NCBI GenBank assembly: GCA_964595575.1
Contig: CAZQRA010000001.1
Span: 1-64,000, forward strand
Source: PALSA-612 sp964595575
GTDB lineage: Bacteria > Actinomycetota > Thermoleophilia > Gaiellales > Gaiellaceae
Direction of reading: 5' to 3'
Length of the DNA: 64,000 nt
The position numbers and the translations under genes were made by a program. The notes below the pieces were generated by a model that did no database searches, was not told where the DNA came from, and was given only the letters and a program-made list of their open reading frames with translations. Each line of letters starts with the position of its first letter. Position 1 is the first letter of the stretch. Positions 42,773-52,075 of this stretch are shown here, piece by piece.

Positions 42773-43909
42773 TCACCCCGCCAGGCGAATAGGCATGAGG
42801 AGGTACCAGAACCTGTCGTCTCTGCTCTCGATGAGCCCGGGGCGGAGGGGGCTGATCAGCTTCAGTACGATCTCGTCTGCCCCTGTCGACTCGACCCCGT
42901 CGCGGAGGTACTCGGGGTTAAAACCGATCTCCAGAGCCTCGCCGCTCATGCGCACGGGCAGGGTCTCCCGAGCTTCCCCTACATCCTGAGCACGCACAGA
43001 CAAGGTGAGCTCTCCGTCCGCCAGCCGCAAGCGCACAGGACTTGTCCGCTGCGCCACCACGGCCACACGGCGGATCATGTCGAGAAACTCGGCTCGGGGG
43101 AGATGGGCCTCGAGGACGTACTCCTCCTGTCGGGGAGCAAGGGCCTTGTAGTCGGGAAACTGGCCGTCGATGCGGCGGGTGGTGAGGACCGTGGAGTCCA
43201 CCTTGAACACCGCGTGGTTATCGACAATCCCTACGTAGATCTCCGCAGCCCCCGCTGCGATCCGCCGCACTTCCTCCAGTGCCCGGGCCGGGATGATCCC
43301 ATCGAGTGCCCCCGGTGCCTGCCCTACCTCGACCTCGCGGACTGCCAGGCGGTAGGAGTCGGTGGCGGCCATGACGAGTTTTCCCTCCTCCACCCGCACT
43401 AGGATCCCGGTCAAGACAGGGCGCGACTCGTCCCGCCCAGCTGCTCGCCCTACGCAGGCAACAGCCGTCAAGAAGGGCCCGGCGTCCAGAGCGGCCAAGT
43501 CGGCCTGGGAGACTTCGGGCAGGCGAGGGAAGTCCTCGGCGGGGAGGGTATGGAGCCTGTAGTCTCCGCTTCCGCACGCGATCCGGAGCGCCCGCTCCCC
43601 TACCATGTGCTCTAGGCGAACCTCCTCCCCGGCAAGCGTGCGGGCAAGGTCTCCAAGTACCCGTCCGCTCACCACAAGCCTCCCGTCCCGCTCGACAGAG
43701 GCGGGAAGCTGCGCCCGTAGGGAGATCTCAAGATCGGTAGCACGAAGCTCGAGTGCGTCCCCACGAGCCTCCAACGCCACACCTCCGAGGACCTGCACGC
43801 TAGGCCGGGAGGAGACAGCCCGCGCTACCACTCCCACCTGAGTCGCCAGGTCGACACGGGAGCAGCGAACGCACAGCCCAGTCTCGACAGCTGTGTTCAA
43901 CGATGTCAT
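42773..43909 (-). CDS. dnaN: DNA polymerase III beta subunit (sliding clamp)
   Basis: 378 aa with three clamp domains. Recognisable parts are RAVSSRPSVQVLGGVALEA near 30-48, LHTLPAEDFPRLP near 121-133, RPVLTGILVRVE near 165, AATDSYRLA near 183, and the C-terminal YLLMPIRL, the standard clamp end. The start ATG 43909 has GAGG six bases upstream; it gives a tail about 12 residues longer than usual. The clamp tethers polymerases to DNA. It is transcribed with dnaA across a 150-base gap that carries a near-consensus DnaA box. Confidence 0.95.
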   Translation of the reverse strand: MTSLNTAVETGLCVRCSRVDLATQVGVVARAVSSRPSVQVLGGVALEARGDALELRATDLEISLRAQLPASVERDGRLVVSGRVLGDLARTLAGEEVRLEHMVGERALRIACGSGDYRLHTLPAEDFPRLPEVSQADLAALDAGPFLTAVACVGRAAGRDESRPVLTGILVRVEEGKLVMAATDSYRLAVREVEVGQAPGALDGIIPARALEEVRRIAAGAAEIYVGIVDNHAVFKVDSTVLTTRRIDGQFPDYKALAPRQEEYVLEAHLPRAEFLDMIRRVAVVAQRTSPVRLRLADGELTLSVRAQDVGEARETLPVRMSGEALEIGFNPEYLRDGVESTGADEIVLKLISPLRPGLIESRDDRFWYLLMPIRLAG

Positions 43910-44000
43910 AGAGAACCTCGTCGTAGTTGTAGGGACTGGGGAGGATGGGGGAAAAGCGGAAGATCAGGCGCTAGAGCGGCACAGCGGGGGAGGAAGGGGG

Positions 44001-44009
44001 TGTGGACAA
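44001..44009. other. DnaA box (one mismatch) in the dnaA-dnaN gap
   Basis: TGTGGACAA differs from the reverse of TTATCCACA at one base. It lies in the gap 43910-44059. A weaker candidate is at 44018-44026. Confidence 0.45.
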
Positions 44010-44059
44010 GGAGAGAGGACTCCACAGGAACGGGACGAGACGGTACCGGGAGCGGGGAC

Positions 44060-45394
44060 TCAGGGCTCATGCTTGACACGGGCGGTGAGCTCTTGCACGA
44101 GGTTGTACACAGAGCGATCAGCGCGGATCATACGGGCGATCTTGGAGTAGGCGTGGAGCACCGTGGTGTGATCGCGACCGCCGAACTCCTTGCCGATCTT
44201 GGGGAGAGACGCGTCTGTCAGCTCTCGACACAGGTACATGGCGAGCTGGCGCGGGAAGGCGATGTTCTGGGAGCGCTTTTCGCTGCAGAGCTCAGGGACC
44301 GTGAGGCCGAACCGCGAGCTGACGATCTCCTGGATCCGACTGATCGTGATCTCGGGTGTCTCTCCCTGGGGGAAGACGTCCTTGAGGACGTCCTGAGCGA
44401 GCTCGACGGTCATGGGGCGTCCGGTGAGCGACGAGAACGCCACCACGCGCGTCAGAGCTCCCTCCAGCTCTCGAATGTTCGAGGAGATGCGCTCAGCGAT
44501 GAAGGTAAGAACCTCCTGATCTGCCACCTCGATGCCATCGGTAGCGGCCTTCTTGCGGAGGATGGCAATGCGGGTCTCCACGTCTGGGGGCTGGATATCG
44601 ACGATCAGGCCCCACTCGAACCGCGAGCGTAGGCGCGCCTCCAGCGTCGCGAGGCCGCGAGGTGGGCGGTCGGAGGAGAGGACGATTTGGCTGCCTCCCT
44701 CGTACAGGCTGTTGAAGGTGTGGAAAAACTCCTCTTGGATGCGCTCCTTGTGCTCGAAGAACTGGACGTCGTCGAGGAGGAGGAGGTCGTAGTTGCGGTA
44801 GCGCTGCTTGAAGCCCTCGATCCGCTTGTCGCGCAGCGAGTTGATAAAGTCGTTCATGAACGTCTCGCTCGTCACGTACCGAACGGAGAGGTTCGCCGAG
44901 TGCTCGATGACGTAGTGGGCGATTGCCTGCAGCAGGTGAGTCTTTCCCAGCCCGGTGCCGCCGTAGATGAACAGGGGGTTGTAGGCCTGCGCAGGGGCCT
45001 CGGCCACCGCGAGCGCAGCGGCGTGGGCGAAGCGGTTGGAGGAGCCGATGACGAAGAGGTCGAACGTGTACTTGAGGTTGAGCCCGCCCCAGGTCTCCCG
45101 GCGTTGGGGCTCCTGGTCAGCGGGTGCTAAGCCGGCATCGGTCGTGAGCCGCAGGGGTCGAGCGGACCCGGCAGCGTCCTGGAGGGCTGCCTGGACGAGG
45201 TCAAGGAAGTGGCCCTCGATCCAGCTCTGCGTGAACGCGTTGGGAACAGCCAGCACGAGGGCGCCGTCGTCGCCGGCTGCAGGTCTGACGTTCCCGAACC
45301 AGGTGCGGTAGGTCGCCTCGTTGAGACTAGCCCGGAGCCGGCTTGCCACGTCCGCCCACACCGCCTTGGCGGCGGCTGAGTTCCAGTCCTCCAC
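44060..45394 (-). CDS. dnaA: Chromosomal replication initiator protein DnaA
   Basis: 444 aa from GTG 45394 (alternative ATG 45481 adds 29 unlikely residues). Domain I begins VWADVASRLRASLNEATYRTWF; domain III has Walker A GGTGLGKTH (145-153), Walker B LLLLDDVQF near 205 and the Arg-finger stretch RLRSRFEWGL; domain IV ends with the DNA-binding signature GRDHTTVLHA near 410. It binds DnaA boxes and opens the origin. The linker domain II is short. It is divergent from rpmH, with the presumed origin between. Confidence 0.96.
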   Translation of the reverse strand: MEDWNSAAAKAVWADVASRLRASLNEATYRTWFGNVRPAAGDDGALVLAVPNAFTQSWIEGHFLDLVQAALQDAAGSARPLRLTTDAGLAPADQEPQRRETWGGLNLKYTFDLFVIGSSNRFAHAAALAVAEAPAQAYNPLFIYGGTGLGKTHLLQAIAHYVIEHSANLSVRYVTSETFMNDFINSLRDKRIEGFKQRYRNYDLLLLDDVQFFEHKERIQEEFFHTFNSLYEGGSQIVLSSDRPPRGLATLEARLRSRFEWGLIVDIQPPDVETRIAILRKKAATDGIEVADQEVLTFIAERISSNIRELEGALTRVVAFSSLTGRPMTVELAQDVLKDVFPQGETPEITISRIQEIVSSRFGLTVPELCSEKRSQNIAFPRQLAMYLCRELTDASLPKIGKEFGGRDHTTVLHAYSKIARMIRADRSVYNLVQELTARVKHEP

Positions 45395-45500
45395 CCTCAG
45401 CGGAGTTCCTCGGTCGGGGTCACGGCCAGCCGAGGATACCACCGTGGAAGGTGCCTCACAACGCCTCCCTGGAGTCCTCACCGTGCTGGAGGAATCCCGA

Positions 45501-45520
45501 GATTTGCAGGGATTTTCAGG
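45501..45520. repeat. Tandem 10-mer in the origin region
   Basis: GATTTGCAGG followed directly by GATTTTCAGG, 9 of 10 bases identical. It is among the AT-richest stretches in the area and abuts the cluster of weak DnaA boxes at 45521-45552. Candidate unwinding or iteron element. Confidence 0.45.
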
Positions 45521-45610
45521 GAATCCACACAGCTCTCCACATCTGTGGAAAGCGCCTCCCGGGAGGGGTCGCGGGGTGGCTAGGTGGTGGCAGAAAGCGC
45601 CTCTAGCGGC

Positions 45611-45619
45611 TGTGGATAA
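45611..45619 (-). other. Perfect DnaA box
   Basis: TGTGGATAA is the exact reverse complement of the TTATCCACA consensus. It sits about 20 bases upstream of a TATACT -10-like hexamer for rpmH, so bound DnaA could also affect rpmH transcription. Confidence 0.7.
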
Positions 45620-45639
45620 CCCTGTCGAAGGGAGGGGTC

Positions 45640-45645
45640 TATACT
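45640..45645 (+). promoter_or_regulatory. Predicted -10 of rpmH
   Basis: TATACT matches TATAAT at five of six positions and lies 44 bases before the rpmH ATG. No convincing -35 is present at 16-18 bp; the DnaA box overlaps that position. Confidence 0.35.
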
Positions 45646-45689
45646 GGACTTCGACCCGGACCTCGGCGGCCAGCTACCGTGTCGCATCG

Positions 45690-45824
45690 ATGAAGCGCAC
45701 CTACCAGCCCAACGTGCGTCGGCGCAAGCGCCGGCACGGGTTCCGCGCCCGCATGGCCACCCGCGCCGGTCGGGCCATCCTCAAGCGGCGGCGAGCCAAG
45801 GGGCGCAAGCGGCTGTCGGCGTGA
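45690..45824 (+). CDS. rpmH: Large ribosomal subunit protein bL34
   Basis: 44 aa, the normal length, starting MKRTYQPNVRRRKRRHGFR and ending with the Arg/Lys-rich tail typical of L34. The ATG is 45690; open frame upstream to 45321 is not coding. It is the first gene on the plus-strand side of the origin and leads rnpA, yidD and yidC, the conserved bacterial order. Confidence 0.97.
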   Translation: MKRTYQPNVRRRKRRHGFRARMATRAGRAILKRRRAKGRKRLSA

Positions 45825-45882
45825 GCTGCCGGCCTGGGGGCTGGCCACGAGGGACGTCCACCCGACGTCTACTCTCCTCTGT

Positions 45883-46230
45883 ATGCACCGCCGCTACCGT
45901 CTGACCCGCTCCCAGGACTTCGACACCGTCTACCGCCGAGGCCGATCCGTGTCCACGCGCTACCTCGTCCTCCACTGGTTCGCTCGCGAGGATAGGGGCG
46001 AGCCGCGGCTGGGGCTGGCGGTCCCCAAGAGTGCAGGCACGGCCGTAGCGCGAAACCGCATCAAGCGCCGCTTACGAGAGCTGTGGCGCGCACGCCTCGA
46101 CCGCGTGCCGCCCGGCCGGGACTACGTGCTCGTCGTTCGCGAGGGCCTCATCGAGGCCGAGGCGGCCCGTGGAGCAGACTGGCTGGGCGAGCGGGTGGAC
46201 GAGGTGCTGGGAAAGGCGGCGGCACCGTGA
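45883..46230 (+). CDS. rnpA: Ribonuclease P protein component
   Basis: 115 aa. It has the RNase P protein fold markers FDTVYRRGRS near 13-22 and the RNR motif AVARNRIKRRLRELWR near 54-69, with GRDYVLVVR near 86. It assists the RNA subunit in 5' tRNA maturation. The stop overlaps the yidD start as GTGA. Confidence 0.96.
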   Translation: MHRRYRLTRSQDFDTVYRRGRSVSTRYLVLHWFAREDRGEPRLGLAVPKSAGTAVARNRIKRRLRELWRARLDRVPPGRDYVLVVREGLIEAEAARGADWLGERVDEVLGKAAAP

Positions 46231-46487
46231 GGTACGCGGGCATCGCCTTGGTCTACGCGTGGCGCTACCTGGTCGGGCCGCTCTTTCCCACCACGTGCAA
46301 GTACCACCCATCGTGCTCCCAGTACGCCGTCGACGCTCTCAGGGAGTACGGCCTCGTCCGAGGCACGATCCTGACGGGCTGGAGGCTCCTCCGCTGTAAC
46401 CCCTGGAGCCACGGCGGCGTCGACTACGCCCGCGACCAAAGGCTGTTTCGCAGGAAAGGCGGAGCGCCTGCCGGAGCTGCCCTATGA
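46227..46487 (+). CDS. yidD: Membrane protein insertion efficiency factor YidD
   Basis: 86 aa from GTG 46227 (GTGA overlap with rnpA). It has YLVGPLFPTTCKYHPSCSQYAVDAL near 14-38 and GWRLLRCNPWSHGGVD near 51-66, the Cys-containing family signature. It is an amphipathic membrane-associated protein that helps YidC-dependent insertion. Its stop overlaps yidC as ATGA. Confidence 0.95.
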   Translation: MRYAGIALVYAWRYLVGPLFPTTCKYHPSCSQYAVDALREYGLVRGTILTGWRLLRCNPWSHGGVDYARDQRLFRRKGGAPAGAAL

Positions 46488-47302
46488 TGGTCGCCGGCGT
46501 CCTCTCTCCCCTGGAGAACGTGCTGCGCGAGGTGCTCGATTGGCTCGGCCCTCACGGAGCCGTGGGCCTCCCCTGGGGGTGGTCGATCGTCGCCCTCACC
46601 GTGATCGTGCGCATCCTGCTCGTTCCGCTCACCGTGCGTCAGATCCACTCCATGCAAAACCTGCAACGGCACGCGCCGGAGATGAAGGAGATCCAGCGCA
46701 AGTACAAGCACGACCGCCAGAGGATGAACGAGGAGCTCATGCGCTTCTACCGGGAGAACAAGATCAACCCAGCCGCCTCTTGCCTTCCCATCCTGTTCCA
46801 GATTCCCGTCTTCATCGCCCTCTTCTTCGTGCTCAAGGACCTCGAGAAGACGGTGCCCAAGACAGACGATCTGAGCTGGCTCGGCCTCATCGACATCACC
46901 GATAAGGTGACGGTGGGCTGGGGGCCCCTGCTGGTGGTGATCTACGTGGCGAGCCAGGTCTCGTCTACCTACTTCATGTCCACCACCATGGACAAGACCC
47001 AACGGGCGCTCATGCTCGCGCTCCCCTTTGTCTTCATCCCCTTCATCGTGAACTTCAAGGCGGGCCTTGTTCTCTACTGGGCGACTACCAACTTGTGGAC
47101 GGTGGGGCAGGGCTTGGTTACCCGGCGGCTCGTCCCTCGGACGAAAGTGGCGGCCCCCAAGCGCACCTCCCGCGTCCCTCCTCGGAGAGACGAGGGGGGA
47201 GGGGACGGAGCCCGACGTCCTGGCCCCTCTCCCAAGCCGGCGCCGGCTGCCGGGGTTCCCCCGCGACGGGTGAAGCGTAAGAAGAAGGGGGCTCGTCGGT
47301 GA
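46484..47302 (+). CDS. yidC: Membrane protein insertase YidC
   Basis: 272-aa short-form (Oxa1-like) YidC without the large periplasmic domain. Helices fall near 30-50, 98-118, 145-170 and 175-210. The conserved groove Arg is in IVRILLVPLTVRQIHSMQ, followed by the coiled hairpin APEMKEIQRKYK and NPAASCLPILFQIPVFIALFFVL. A Lys/Arg/Pro-rich C-terminal tail of about 60 residues resembles ribosome-binding tails. It inserts and folds membrane proteins with SecYEG. The stop overlaps khpB as GTGA. Confidence 0.96.
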   Translation: MMVAGVLSPLENVLREVLDWLGPHGAVGLPWGWSIVALTVIVRILLVPLTVRQIHSMQNLQRHAPEMKEIQRKYKHDRQRMNEELMRFYRENKINPAASCLPILFQIPVFIALFFVLKDLEKTVPKTDDLSWLGLIDITDKVTVGWGPLLVVIYVASQVSSTYFMSTTMDKTQRALMLALPFVFIPFIVNFKAGLVLYWATTNLWTVGQGLVTRRLVPRTKVAAPKRTSRVPPRRDEGGGDGARRPGPSPKPAPAAGVPPRRVKRKKKGARR

Positions 47303-47982
47303 GCGGGGAGCGAGAGCGGGAGCTCGAGGTGGAGGCCGTGGGCGAGAGCGTAGGCGAGGCCAAGTGGCGCGCTCTCCGGGTGCTCGAGGAGCGCTTCCCC
47401 GATCTCGATCGTGACCGGGTGGTGTTCGAGGTGGTGCGCCAAGGGAAACGAGGCCTGCTCGGGGTGGGTACGACGCCTGCCTGCGTGCGGGCTCGCCTGA
47501 GGCCCGGGGACGAGGCAGGCGGGGAGACTGCCCTCGCTCAGGCTCTGCGGAAGGTGGTGGTGATCATCGCCTCGGCCCTGGGAGCACCCTGCTCTGTTCA
47601 GGTGCGGGAGGACGAGACGTCGGTGGCGATCGCGCTCGAGGGGCAAGGAGCCTCCCGCCTCATCGGGCGACGGGGGCGGACCATCGACGCGGTACAGCTG
47701 GTGGTGGGAGCGATCGCCCACCGCCTCCAGGAGGAGCCGCGAAGGGTGGTGACCGTGGATGCCGGCTCGTACTGCGCCCGCCGGCGACAGCGGCTCACCA
47801 GCCTCGCCGAGCGGGCGGCCGAGAGGGCACGACGGACGGGGGAGCCCGTCGCCCTCGAGCCCATGACGCAGGCCGAGCGACGGATCGTCCACCTCGCTCT
47901 CCGCGGGTGGAAGGGCATCGAGACGAGGAGCGAGGGAGAGGAGCCTTTCCGCCACGTGGTGGTGACTCCTTTTCCCGAGTGA
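47299..47982 (+). CDS. khpB: RNA-binding protein KhpB (Jag/EloR)
   Basis: 227 aa. The N-terminal Jag-N domain (about 8-60) carries GKRGLLGVG; a KH domain follows (SRLIGRRGRTIDAVQLVV near 118-136), and an R3H domain comes last, with AERRIVHLAL near 193-202. It binds RNA and, with KhpA, affects cell-wall elongation and division in streptococci. Coupled to yidC and rsmG by GTGA overlaps on both sides. Confidence 0.94.
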   Translation: MSGERERELEVEAVGESVGEAKWRALRVLEERFPDLDRDRVVFEVVRQGKRGLLGVGTTPACVRARLRPGDEAGGETALAQALRKVVVIIASALGAPCSVQVREDETSVAIALEGQGASRLIGRRGRTIDAVQLVVGAIAHRLQEEPRRVVTVDAGSYCARRRQRLTSLAERAAERARRTGEPVALEPMTQAERRIVHLALRGWKGIETRSEGEEPFRHVVVTPFPE

Positions 47983-48572
47983 GCCGCGACCCACGGCTCG
48001 AGCGCTGGCTGCGAGAGCTCGTCGACACTCCCGGCCTCACCGGCGTGCGCGACCTGGAGCGAGCCTGGCGCGTCCACGTGGAGGACAGCATGGCGGCGGC
48101 AGGGCATGTGGCCCGATTCCCCGGGGTCGTGGTCGACGTAGGCTCAGGGGGAGGATCGCCAGGGCTCGCGCTGGCGGCAGCCCTCCCCGACCGGGAGTTC
48201 GTCCTGCTCGAGGCGAGCGCCCGCAAGGCGGCCTTCCTCGAGCGGGTCGCTCGGGAGTTCGGGAACGTGCGGGTGGTGCGGGGGCGGGCAGAGGAGCAGC
48301 CGGTGGAGAGCTACGGCGTGGCTGTGGCCCGAGCCTTGGCGCCGCCTGTCGTGGCCCTGGAGTGGTGCCTTCCCTTGGTGGCTCGGGGCGGCGCTGCCAT
48401 CCTCTACGTGGGGGCCTCGGTCGACCGCGAGGCCCTGGCGCGGGCTGCGGCAAGGCTGGGCGGCGGCAGGCCGTGCTCCTTCGCCGGCCTCGTGGTCGTG
48501 CCCAAGGAGGCGCCTACCCCGCCCGGCTTTCCCCGTCGTCCGGGAATGGCTCGAAAGCGGCCGTTAGCGTGA
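47979..48572 (+). CDS. rsmG: 16S rRNA (guanine527-N7)-methyltransferase
   Basis: 197 aa from GTG 47979 (GTGA overlap). Conserved GidB parts: LRELVDTPGLTGVRDLERAWRVHVEDSM, the SAM site VVDVGSGGGSPGLALA near 50-65, and ARALAPPVVALEWCLPLV near 115. It methylates G527 of 16S rRNA, and loss gives low-level streptomycin resistance in other bacteria. N-terminal region is a little shorter than usual. parA begins 36 bases after the stop. Confidence 0.93.
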   Translation: MSRDPRLERWLRELVDTPGLTGVRDLERAWRVHVEDSMAAAGHVARFPGVVVDVGSGGGSPGLALAAALPDREFVLLEASARKAAFLERVAREFGNVRVVRGRAEEQPVESYGVAVARALAPPVVALEWCLPLVARGGAAILYVGASVDREALARAAARLGGGRPCSFAGLVVVPKEAPTPPGFPRRPGMARKRPLA

Positions 48573-48607
48573 AGGGTGTCGTCCGTAGGCCTGGAAACAA
48601 TGGATGT

Positions 48608-49355
48608 ATGCAGGCCGGGAAGGGGACGGTGTACGCGGTCGCCAACCAGAAGGGCGGCGTCGGCAAGACCACCACCGCCGTCAACCTCGCCGCCTGCCTT
48701 GCCGAGGCGGGAGCCCGGGCCCTCGTCATCGACCTCGATCCTCAGGCCAACGCCACCTCGGGGCTGGGAGAGCGCGGGAACGGGCGCTCGAGCTACGACC
48801 TCCTCGACGGCGCCCCCTTGGAGGAGGTGGCCAAGCCGACCCGGTTTCCGAACCTCTACCTCGTTCCCGCGTGTCCCGAGCTGGTCGGGGCGACGGTAGC
48901 GCTGGCGCGGCAGGAGGAAGGGGAGCGCTTCCTGGCCCGCTCGCTGGGCGGGGCCAGAACCGGCTTCGACGCCGTGTTCCTCGATTGCCCGCCCTCGCTC
49001 GGCCCGCTCACGGTCAACGCCCTGGCGGCCTGCGACCGGGTGCTCGTGCCCGTGCAGGCGGAGTACTACGCCCTCGAGGGGCTCACCCAGCTTCTCCAGT
49101 CGTTGGAGCTGGTGCGACTGCGGCTCAACCCCCGCTTGGAGGTAGCGGGCATCCTGCTCACCATGGTCGACCGACGCACCCGTCTTTCCACCGACGTCGA
49201 GGAGGAGGTGCGGCGCCACCTGGGAGCGCTCGTCTTTCGGGCTGCGGTGCCCCGTTCCGTGCGGCTGGCGGAGGCTCCCAGCTACGGGGTACCCGCCGTC
49301 GCCTACGACCGTCGCTCGAGCGGCGCCGAGGCCTACTGGAAGGTGGCGATGGAGC

Positions 49356-49372
<17 letters not shown>
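48608..49372 (+). CDS. parA: Chromosome-partitioning ATPase ParA (Soj)
   Basis: 254 aa. Deviant Walker A KGGVGKTT (15-22), VIDLDPQANATSGLG, FLDCPPSLGPLTVNAL near 120-136 and VPVQAEYYALEGLTQLL. ParA binds DNA in its ATP form and moves ParB-parS complexes. The ATG 48608 has another ATG four bases upstream in a different frame. Its normal partner parB follows immediately but is frameshifted in this sequence. Confidence 0.95.
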
Positions 49373-50287
<915 letters not shown>

Positions 50288-50360
50288 TCGCTCCACGATT
50301 CTAGCGGGGCCGACTCTCCCCTCCGTGGCCTTCCTCGGCTAAGATGCCGGTGTCGCCGCC

Positions 50361-50855
50361 ATGCAGGAGATGGTCATCTACGGGGTGAGCTTCGACCTGG
50401 TCGGCAAGCAGCCGATCGTCCTGCTGAAGACGGCCGAGGGGAACAAGTTCCTTCCCATCTGGATCGGGCATCCCGAGGCAGCGGCGATCCTCATGAAGCT
50501 GCAGGGGGCGACGACCCCCCGCCCCATGACGCACGATCTCTTCACCGAGACCCTGGCCCAGCTGGATGCCCAGGTGGTGCGGGTGTGCGTCACCGACCTG
50601 CGCGACAACACTTTCTACGCCACCATCACCATCCAGCAAAACGGCTCCGAGATCGAGGTGGACTCGCGCCCTTCGGACGCCATCGCCCTGGCCGTGCGGG
50701 TGGACGCGCCCATCTACGCCGACGAGCGGGTGATCGAGGAGTCAGCGATCGAGTTCGAGGGGGAGGAGGCGAGCGAGGAGGAGATCGTCGACGAGTTCAG
50801 GAAGTTCCTCGACCGCGTCACTCCTGACCAGTTCGCAGAGCCGAGCGACGACTAG
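50361..50855 (+). CDS. Bifunctional nuclease domain protein (DUF151)
   Basis: 164 aa. It follows the DUF151 pattern: VSFDLVGKQPIVLLKTAEGNKFLPIWIGHPEAAAI (about 9-43), HDLFTETLAQLDAQVVRVCVTDL near 56-78, and SRPSDAIALAVRVDAPIYADERVI near 98-121. The C-terminus is acidic (EGEEASEEEIVDEF). The family is annotated as bifunctional DNase/RNase from work on a plant-associated homologue; its bacterial role is uncertain. A TAAGAT -10-like hexamer lies 15 bases before the ATG. Ends overlap with the convergent L,D-transpeptidase gene by 4 bases. Confidence 0.88.
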   Translation: MQEMVIYGVSFDLVGKQPIVLLKTAEGNKFLPIWIGHPEAAAILMKLQGATTPRPMTHDLFTETLAQLDAQVVRVCVTDLRDNTFYATITIQQNGSEIEVDSRPSDAIALAVRVDAPIYADERVIEESAIEFEGEEASEEEIVDEFRKFLDRVTPDQFAEPSDD

Positions 50856-52075
50856 CCGGGCGGGGCGCTCTCGTAGATGTACACCGCCTCCCCGTAGGGC
50901 TCGCTGGCGAACAGCCGCTCGATGACGAAGTTGGGCACGCGCACGCAGCCGTGGGAGGCAGGGTAGGGGGGTACCGAGGGGTTGCCGTGGATGGCGTAGC
51001 CACCCAGGAAGTACATGGGCTTGTAGAGGATCCCTAGCGGGCTGGGGTCGTAGCCGGGTACCTTTCTGTAGATGGCGAACCTTCCCCGCGGCGTCCGATA
51101 GCCCGGGATGCCGGCTGTGGAGACGGGAGCCACCAGCGCCACCCTGCCCTCCCTCACGAGGAGGAGGATCTGGCGGCGGATGTCGATCTCGATGTGCCTT
51201 CCGGGGCCGAGGACGCGGGGCCGGAGGGGACGGGGCCGCTCGAGGCGGCTCCAGAAGAGCTGATCGACCACTCCGCTTCGAGGGAGGTCCTGGGCCTTCT
51301 GAAAGGCGTACACAGCCTGGAGGACCTCCTCGTCGAACGCCGGCCGCGGCTCGGGGGCAGCGTAGCCGAGGCCTGCCAAGCGCCGGAGAAGCTCGGGGAC
51401 GGCCGGGCTGCGAGAGCCGAGGGCAAGACGGGGGCGCCGAGCAGGGACATCGATCCGACGGCGCACCGGGGCGTAGCCCGGCCGGGGAAGCACGGTCACG
51501 GTCACGGTGCCGGGCTCGAAGCTCACGGGCAGGGGGTAGACGCGAGCCTTCCCTGGGAACGTGCGGGCAAGCGCCGGCCGCGCCCCCCGGGTGATCTCCA
51601 CCCGGACCGTGCCGGCGAAGCGGGGACGAAGCCGGCTGAGGAGGGCGAGGCGGAACTCTCCTTGCCGGAGGAGGCGAGTCTCGAGGAGGGGATGGATCCG
51701 GATCGTGAGTGGAGGGGAGAGGGCAACCGCGGTTGCCGCTCGGAACGGCCCCGGGCGGGCGAGACGCACGGGAATACGGAAGGTGCCGTCAGGGCGCGTG
51801 AGGCCCCGGGCGATGGTCGTTCGGTTGCGGAGGATATGCACGGGCACCCCTGGCCGGGCGGGGATGAGACGGCCGACCAGCTCAATCCGGTGGCCCGCTC
51901 GGGTGGCGGCAGGGCCCCGCAGCGTGAGGGTGGGCGGCCGCTCCGCGGCGTGGGCAAGAGCCTCCGACCAGACGGCGAGGAGCCCGCACAAGGCAACGAG
52001 GGCGGTGCCCGTTCCTAGGCGGCCACCGAGGCGAGCAGGGCGATGGCGTTGAACGCGGCGTGGACGAGGATGCAC
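50852..52075 (-). CDS. Secreted L,D-transpeptidase (YkuD) with peptidoglycan-binding domain
   Basis: About 407 aa if GTG 52075 is the start. That gives a basic n-region and a hydrophobic segment GTGTALVALCGLLAVW, but overlaps the CPBP gene by 61 bases. TTG 51991 is an alternative, so the start is uncertain. Two Ig-like beta domains (about 50-225), a peptidoglycan-binding domain (about 230-285) and the YkuD catalytic domain follow. The active site reads YAIHGNPS and SHGCVRV, with Cys as nucleophile. It forms 3-3 crosslinks or attaches proteins to the wall. Confidence 0.85.
   Translation of the reverse strand: MHPRPRRVQRHRPARLGGRLGTGTALVALCGLLAVWSEALAHAAERPPTLTLRGPAATRAGHRIELVGRLIPARPGVPVHILRNRTTIARGLTRPDGTFRIPVRLARPGPFRAATAVALSPPLTIRIHPLLETRLLRQGEFRLALLSRLRPRFAGTVRVEITRGARPALARTFPGKARVYPLPVSFEPGTVTVTVLPRPGYAPVRRRIDVPARRPRLALGSRSPAVPELLRRLAGLGYAAPEPRPAFDEEVLQAVYAFQKAQDLPRSGVVDQLFWSRLERPRPLRPRVLGPGRHIEIDIRRQILLLVREGRVALVAPVSTAGIPGYRTPRGRFAIYRKVPGYDPSPLGILYKPMYFLGGYAIHGNPSVPPYPASHGCVRVPNFVIERLFASEPYGEAVYIYESAPPG

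Larger units (their letters stand above)
45395..45689. other. Probable replication origin region (oriC)
   Basis: 295-base gap between divergent dnaA and rpmH. It holds a perfect DnaA box (45611-45619), weaker boxes at 45521-45529 (GAATCCACA), 45533-45541 (CTCTCCACA) and 45544-45552 (TGTGGAAAG), and an AT-richer tandem repeat at 45501-45520. Gene orientation flips here, with minus-strand genes to the left and plus-strand to the right, as expected around an origin. The promoters for dnaA and rpmH must also lie here. Confidence 0.65.
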
